From positions 1-40,356 of the forward strand of contig NZ_AHZV01000173.1 in NCBI RefSeq assembly GCF_000250735.1: a stretch of 40,356 nt of DNA, given 5' to 3'. The stretch is from Anaerophaga thermohalophila str. Valhall (GTDB lineage: Bacteria > Bacteroidota > Bacteroidia > Bacteroidales > Marinilabiliaceae). Of the stretch, positions 36,684 through 40,356 are shown in pieces (positions within the stretch are counted from its first letter, which is position 1; every line of letters begins with the position of its first letter). The translations under genes were made by a program, and so were the position numbers. The notes beneath the pieces are model-generated. The model saw only the letters and a program-made list of their open reading frames with translations, made no database searches and was not told the origin of the DNA.

Positions 36684-37793
36684 TTACTCTGCATCTTTAA
36701 CGCATCTGAACCCCAAATGCAACATTCCCGAGTCGGGTGAAGATTTCATTCTGGCCGAAGCTCTGTATCCGGCACAATAAGAATCGTTACATAAAAATGA
36801 TCCTCCCCTGATCGCTTTTTTGGGAACACCGGGTTCCATTGGATCATAAGAAACTTCAGGGCCTGCAGGATTATAGGCCACTCCCTCTCCGGCAAGTGCT
36901 CTATAGTAATCGGGATGATACCAGTCGGCCGTCCACTCCCAAACGTTACCGGCCATATCATAGAGACCATAACCATTGGGAGGAAAAGATCCTACGGGCG
37001 CAGAACCTTCAAACCCGTCTTCCACAACATTTTTATAGGGGAAATTACCCTGCCAGAAATTGGCTTTCCCGGGACCAACAGGTTCATTTCCCCAGGGATA
37101 TGTGTAATTATCGTGACCTCCACGGGCAGCATATTCCCACTCTGCTTCGGTAGGAAGCCGCTTCCCGGCCCAACGGGCATAAGCCTGAGCATCGTACCAT
37201 GAAATATGAATTACAGGATGATCATCAAGACCGTCAATTGAGCTCTCCGGACCAAAGGGATGCCGCCAATCGGCACCTGGAACCCATTGCCACCATGATT
37301 GATAGTTTTGCAGGGACACTTGTCTCCCGGGAGATTTAAAAACAAGAGAGGCAGGCACCAAAACCGAGTCCGGAGGCTCAGGCGTTCCCTCAGGCAGCTG
37401 CTTTTTCAGTTCTTCCCAGTCGGGTTTCCGCTCGGCGGTGGTTACATACCCCGTAGCGTCCACAAATTCTCTGAATTGTGCATTCGTGACAGGATGCCGG
37501 TCCATATAAAAAGAATCAACACGGACGTGGTGAACAGGAAACTCGTCAGGTTTTGAAAATTTCTTTTCCCTGGCGCCCATCTCAAAAACGCCACCGGGAA
37601 TTAATACCATGTCGTTCTGTTTCTCTTCAGGATAGTTGTTGCGATTTTGAGAGTCGGCATTCTGAAATGAATTGTAACGCCCTATCTGGCTTTCGGGCAT
37701 ACAACAATCCGTTTTTTTTGTAGATTCCTCCTTTGTCTGACAGCCCGAAAACAAAACTGTTAATACCGGTAAAATGAAAGCAGATTTCTTCAT
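36684..37793 (-). CDS. Exported formylglycine-generating-enzyme-like (SUMF1) lipoprotein
   Basis: With the ATG at 37793 the protein has 369 residues and a clean lipoprotein signal (MKKSAFILPVLTVLFSGC, C18). A longer frame starts 13 codons earlier without a better signal. The FGE/SUMF1 domain covers about 60-369: LIPGGVFEMG, HPVTNAQFREFVDATGY, RLPTEAEWEYAARGG, YDMAGNVWEWTADWY and RGGSFLCNDSYC. Cysteines C335 and C340 have the C-x4-C spacing of the copper-binding active pair in true FGE, which oxidises a sulfatase cysteine to formylglycine. Many exported SUMF1-domain lipoproteins lack these cysteines; this one keeps them. No sulfatase is visible here, so the client is unknown. Confidence 0.85.
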   Translation of the reverse strand: MKKSAFILPVLTVLFSGCQTKEESTKKTDCCMPESQIGRYNSFQNADSQNRNNYPEEKQNDMVLIPGGVFEMGAREKKFSKPDEFPVHHVRVDSFYMDRHPVTNAQFREFVDATGYVTTAERKPDWEELKKQLPEGTPEPPDSVLVPASLVFKSPGRQVSLQNYQSWWQWVPGADWRHPFGPESSIDGLDDHPVIHISWYDAQAYARWAGKRLPTEAEWEYAARGGHDNYTYPWGNEPVGPGKANFWQGNFPYKNVVEDGFEGSAPVGSFPPNGYGLYDMAGNVWEWTADWYHPDYYRALAGEGVAYNPAGPEVSYDPMEPGVPKKAIRGGSFLCNDSYCAGYRASARMKSSPDSGMLHLGFRCVKDAE

Positions 37794-37837
37794 CAAAACA
37801 ACTTTTAAGTGCATGCCGCATAAAGCAACCAATCCTC

Positions 37838-37876
37838 AAAACCCCGCTCAATACTTCTGGCATTCAACGGGGTTTT
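37838..37876. terminator. Bidirectional hairpin terminator
   Basis: AAAACCCCG (37838-37846) pairs perfectly with CGGGGTTTT (37868-37876) around a 21-base loop. The T run follows the stem in both directions. It lies between the esterase gene and the FGE-like gene and probably separates their transcripts. The rest of the 37833-38068 gap holds a family 3 repeat. Confidence 0.55.
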
Positions 37877-37932
37877 ATCTCAACAATGGCAACAAATGAA
37901 AAGTTTAATCCGGATAAAGAAATCCTGAATCA

Positions 37933-38034
37933 ATTCATTAGTATAAAATTTGATTTTTAAGACCTAATAGAACTCACATGCAAGAACTTATACACCTTCT
38001 TATTGTGGTAAACCTTGCATGCTCGTTTCAATCC
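37933..38034. repeat. Dispersed repeat family 3
   Basis: ATTCATTAGTATAAAATT leads to GACCTAATAGAACTCACATG, ACTTATACACCTTCTTATTG and GGTAAACCTTGCATGCTCG. It aligns with 35363-35493 and with 20106-20175. The CATGCAAG and CTTGCATG segments are mutually inverted and could form a stem. Confidence 0.65.
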
Positions 38035-38068
38035 GGTTATCGTATCAAACTCAGCCTGTCACACCAAA

Positions 38069-39769
38069 TCATTCACGCGTATTAATCACAACTCCGTGCG
38101 ATTTAAGCTTTTCAACAGCCTCCTCTGGCAATGTCCAGTCGTTATTAAAATAGCCTTCAACAATCACATTCTGATTGCTTCTATCGAATAAAAGGAAATC
38201 TTTCATCCCTTTTAATGCCTGTGCGCCTCTGGCACCTCCAAAACGGCTTCCATGCAATGGCTGTTGATCCTTATCGTCCGGAACAAATGTCCAAAACGGC
38301 AAACCGGAAGAGACAACCACCAGATTTCCATTATGAGGATAACAATAAACAAGTCCAAGGCTATCTGTTGTATTTTCGAGATGCATCGGAAGTTTATCAC
38401 CGATTTCTGCAATAACAGAATTGGTCTCCTTTGTTCCAAAAAGTAACATATTGGAATGATACCTGTCGAAATGAGTAACCTGACGGTCTGCTATTACTCT
38501 TGGATTAACCGTACTGTTTTGCTCAAAGTAACCGCCAAAAGAGACAGAGAAATCGGCAGCTTGCCTGGCAACACTTTTACGCCGGTTGATTTCGTCGGGT
38601 ACATCGGCATTTTGGGTTCCAAACACGTATACATGACGGCAGGTCAACACTTCATACACAGGACCTTCAAGACCGGTCTTTTTGGCCATAACAGGAGCAA
38701 TATAGCGGCCGGTCACCCATTTCCCGCCTTCTTTATGAAACGAATGATTAAATCGGGGCAAACTATTGATTTCCTGTCCGTCAACAATAACCTTAAGCAA
38801 TTTTGAAGATTCAAATTGCGGATGATCTTTCAGGTTCAGAGAAAATGCTTCCAGATTATCGGTTTCAACATTAACCTGGTTTTCACCGGTAAATTCAGCA
38901 TCTATTCTGGCTAAAGTCCCCGGTGTTAATTTTTCAATGGTCACCCAGTAAGCTCCGGGATATTTATACCACTTGGTAGCAAAACGTACTCTCTGGGGAT
39001 ATGGATTTCGTTCAATACCATCGAACCATTTAAAAATGTTTCCTTCGGCATAAGCGTTAGCCCAAGAATCGTGTTGAACTTCAGGATATTCATAATACTC
39101 AACCATCGTTCCAACACTCCTGAGTTCTTCGACGATCCGCCGGGTTCCTTCAGGCTTTACTACCGGATCGGCACCTCCCTGATGGATGGCCATGGGCAAA
39201 TTCAAAGCATTCTCCAGGAAGTCGAACGCCTCTGCAGGAGGGGCAGGACAAACCGGCACTATTGCTGCAAACAGGTCGGGGCGCGACAACCCGATAAAAA
39301 AGGTTCCGCCGCCTCCCATCGAAAGACCGGTCAGATAAATCCGATCCTCATCAATCTTAAAATCTTTTCTGCATTTCTCAATTACCTGCATTACATCATT
39401 CTCGGGGATGCCAACATACCCCATTGTACCTCTGGCATAAGGTGCCACAACAATGTACTCCACATCCTCCCAGGGTGGAAAATAACGGGAAGCTTCGGCA
39501 TCGCTCTCTCCCGGTAAATTGGTTTTTCCAAAAACTCGCTTCAGGGCCAGCCGGTGGTTCGACATGGCTCCATGAAGCATTACCACCAACGGATAAGTTT
39601 TATCGGGATTGAAGTTATCGGGAAGGTAGAGCGCATAAGGTTGTTCCGAATCATCGATTTCAGAATAAAAAGTTTCAACCTGGGGACCAGGCTGAAAATA
39701 CTGGGCAGAAATACCATTTAAGAAAAAAACAAACAGAAAAGCTGAAAAAGATATACGACCTAAAGACAT
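38069..39769 (-). CDS. Secreted alpha/beta-hydrolase esterase with C-terminal extension
   Basis: This 566-residue protein starts with a signal peptide (about 1-22, ending ISAQ). An esterase/PHB-depolymerase-like alpha/beta hydrolase domain occupies about 35-255. The catalytic triad appears to be S150 in GLSMGGGG, D201 in GGADPVV and H233 in VQHDSW. The oxyanion strand is VVMLHGAMSN. A C-terminal region of about 300 residues (270-566) has beta-rich character, includes a segment like the linker of polysaccharide esterases, and has no motif I can name. Such enzymes commonly remove acetyl or feruloyl groups from plant or algal polysaccharides. The gene is transcribed ahead of the FGE-like gene but is separated from it by a terminator. 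Confidence 0.85.
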   Translation of the reverse strand: MSLGRISFSAFLFVFFLNGISAQYFQPGPQVETFYSEIDDSEQPYALYLPDNFNPDKTYPLVVMLHGAMSNHRLALKRVFGKTNLPGESDAEASRYFPPWEDVEYIVVAPYARGTMGYVGIPENDVMQVIEKCRKDFKIDEDRIYLTGLSMGGGGTFFIGLSRPDLFAAIVPVCPAPPAEAFDFLENALNLPMAIHQGGADPVVKPEGTRRIVEELRSVGTMVEYYEYPEVQHDSWANAYAEGNIFKWFDGIERNPYPQRVRFATKWYKYPGAYWVTIEKLTPGTLARIDAEFTGENQVNVETDNLEAFSLNLKDHPQFESSKLLKVIVDGQEINSLPRFNHSFHKEGGKWVTGRYIAPVMAKKTGLEGPVYEVLTCRHVYVFGTQNADVPDEINRRKSVARQAADFSVSFGGYFEQNSTVNPRVIADRQVTHFDRYHSNMLLFGTKETNSVIAEIGDKLPMHLENTTDSLGLVYCYPHNGNLVVVSSGLPFWTFVPDDKDQQPLHGSRFGGARGAQALKGMKDFLLFDRSNQNVIVEGYFNNDWTLPEEAVEKLKSHGVVINTRE

Positions 39770-39842
39770 ACGCTACATTTTTGAAGTTATATATTTTCAA
39801 AAGTAATCAAAGTTTTGAGGAAATTCCGGAAAAAGAGGGTGA

Positions 39843-39995
39843 CTAATTCAACTCTTCTATTAAACTACATGTCAACCATAGCATAGGAGCCTGTCCATGA
39901 AAATCGCCGGTAATACGAGGACGTTCCAGGTAATAATTTATGTCGTCACTCTTGCCGGTTCCCACACAAACATCAATTATTTTACAATCAACTTC
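39843..39995 (-). pseudogene. C-terminal remnant of a GH105-like unsaturated glycuronyl hydrolase
   Basis: About 50 codons are open up to a normal stop. They read VCVGTGKSDDINYYLERP and RITGDFHGQAPMLWLTCSL, the usual ending of GH105/GH88-type unsaturated rhamnogalacturonyl or glucuronyl hydrolases (GTG-x-x-x-D-x-x-YY-x-x-R-x-x-TGDFHGQAP). The upstream 300 or more residues are missing. The first few codons overlap the end of a secretion-domain frame in another register, so the two fragments were probably joined by a deletion. Confidence 0.65.
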
Positions 39996-40285
39996 TTAAA
40001 AACAACATCCTCTTCCACTCTCAAACGCATAAAATAAACTCCGGGACTGAAATCTCCAACAAAAACCTTTGCTTCAGTACTATTAATTTCCTGCTCCAAA
40101 ACAATGGTTCCACTCATATCTGTGATAGTGACCGAACCTCTGTTAACAGGTATTTTCAGGTTAACCCAATCATTAGAAGGGACAGGAAAGTTCCAATTAA
40201 GGCTTTCAGAATTTCTGAATAATTTATTTAGCGGAGCGAGGTGGCCGCCTGGCGCCGCCGCTTTGTTCCACAAAGAATCCGTCAC
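39977..40285 (-). pseudogene. Type IX secretion C-terminal sorting domain fragment
   Basis: The last about 70 of 102 codons (from NWNFPVPSNDWVNLKIPV to the stop) form a Por-type C-terminal domain. It has a P-x-P-x-x-D-x-x-x-L start, VTITDMSGTIVLEQEI, the FSPGVYFMRL turn and the FKKLIVK tail. Such domains direct large enzymes across the outer membrane through the type IX secretion system. The frame opens with a GTG and has a stop just upstream, so the catalytic part is missing. A different 38-codon frame (40224-40340) lies just upstream and I cannot identify it. Confidence 0.6.
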
Positions 40286-40356
40286 TTCCGGTCAACAAAA
40301 ACCCCCCATTCGAGATAACGAACAGCGGGCTTTCTGACACTCAATGATTTTTTTTT

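Noticed and set aside
36839-37202. Plus-strand frames opposite the FGE-like gene
   Set aside because: They lie wholly inside a well-supported gene and encode no recognisable motif.
40224-40340. 38-codon minus-strand frame containing ISNGGFLLTGSDGFFVEQ
   Set aside because: It is too short and unidentified. It starts with GTG at the window edge and ends in a low-complexity arginine/proline tail, so I do not call it a gene.

Overview
The window looks like part of a Bacteroidota chromosome. Evidence seen directly: two SusC/SusD pairs, each with an ECF sigma factor and a FecR-type anti-sigma factor, a SusE/F-like lipoprotein, many lipoprotein signal peptides and a type IX secretion C-terminal domain. 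A marine or gut Marinilabiliales/Prolixibacteraceae-like organism is my inference only. Almost every gene lies on the minus strand, so the loci are best read from high to low coordinates; the one clear plus-strand gene is an AraC regulator.

Layout in transcription order. (1) 40340-39843: debris at the window edge, made of a secretion-sorting domain and a GH105-like C-terminal scrap. (2) 39769-36684: an alpha/beta-hydrolase esterase, a hairpin terminator and an exported formylglycine-generating-enzyme-like lipoprotein. (3) 36622-25049, PUL 2: sigma factor, FecR, SusC with an N-terminal STN signalling domain, SusD, a glycosidase remnant, a GH130 lipoprotein, an MFS sugar transporter and a cytosolic GH130. 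This suggests a mannoside-type substrate imported and cleaved by phosphorolysis. (4) 25039-18103: a plus-strand AraC regulator diverging from an L-fucose operon, fucI-fucK-fucU-fucP. (5) 17782-1418, PUL 1: sigma factor, FecR, STN-SusC, SusD, SusE/F-like protein, GH66 (dextranase family), GH31 and GH3. The set is that of a dextran or alpha-1,6-glucan locus. (6) 1401-319: a small four-cysteine protein and a ferritin-like/VIT1 iron transporter. (7) 1-318: an exact 20-bp-period tandem repeat array.

The most unusual signal lies outside the genes. A family of about 174-bp palindromic elements with AATTAGTG...CACTAATT ends occurs at least six times, almost always between genes of the same catabolic operon. 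Its central stems change in a compensating way between copies. Two further short repeat families (about 65 and 100 bp) are also spread through the intergenic regions. Two enzyme genes (GH31 and the cytosolic GH130) appear to be broken or controlled by a single extra base near the 5' end, in short homopolymer runs. Both susC genes are preceded by a GC-rich hairpin at a similar position. No rRNA, tRNA, CRISPR array, integrase or transposase gene was recognised.
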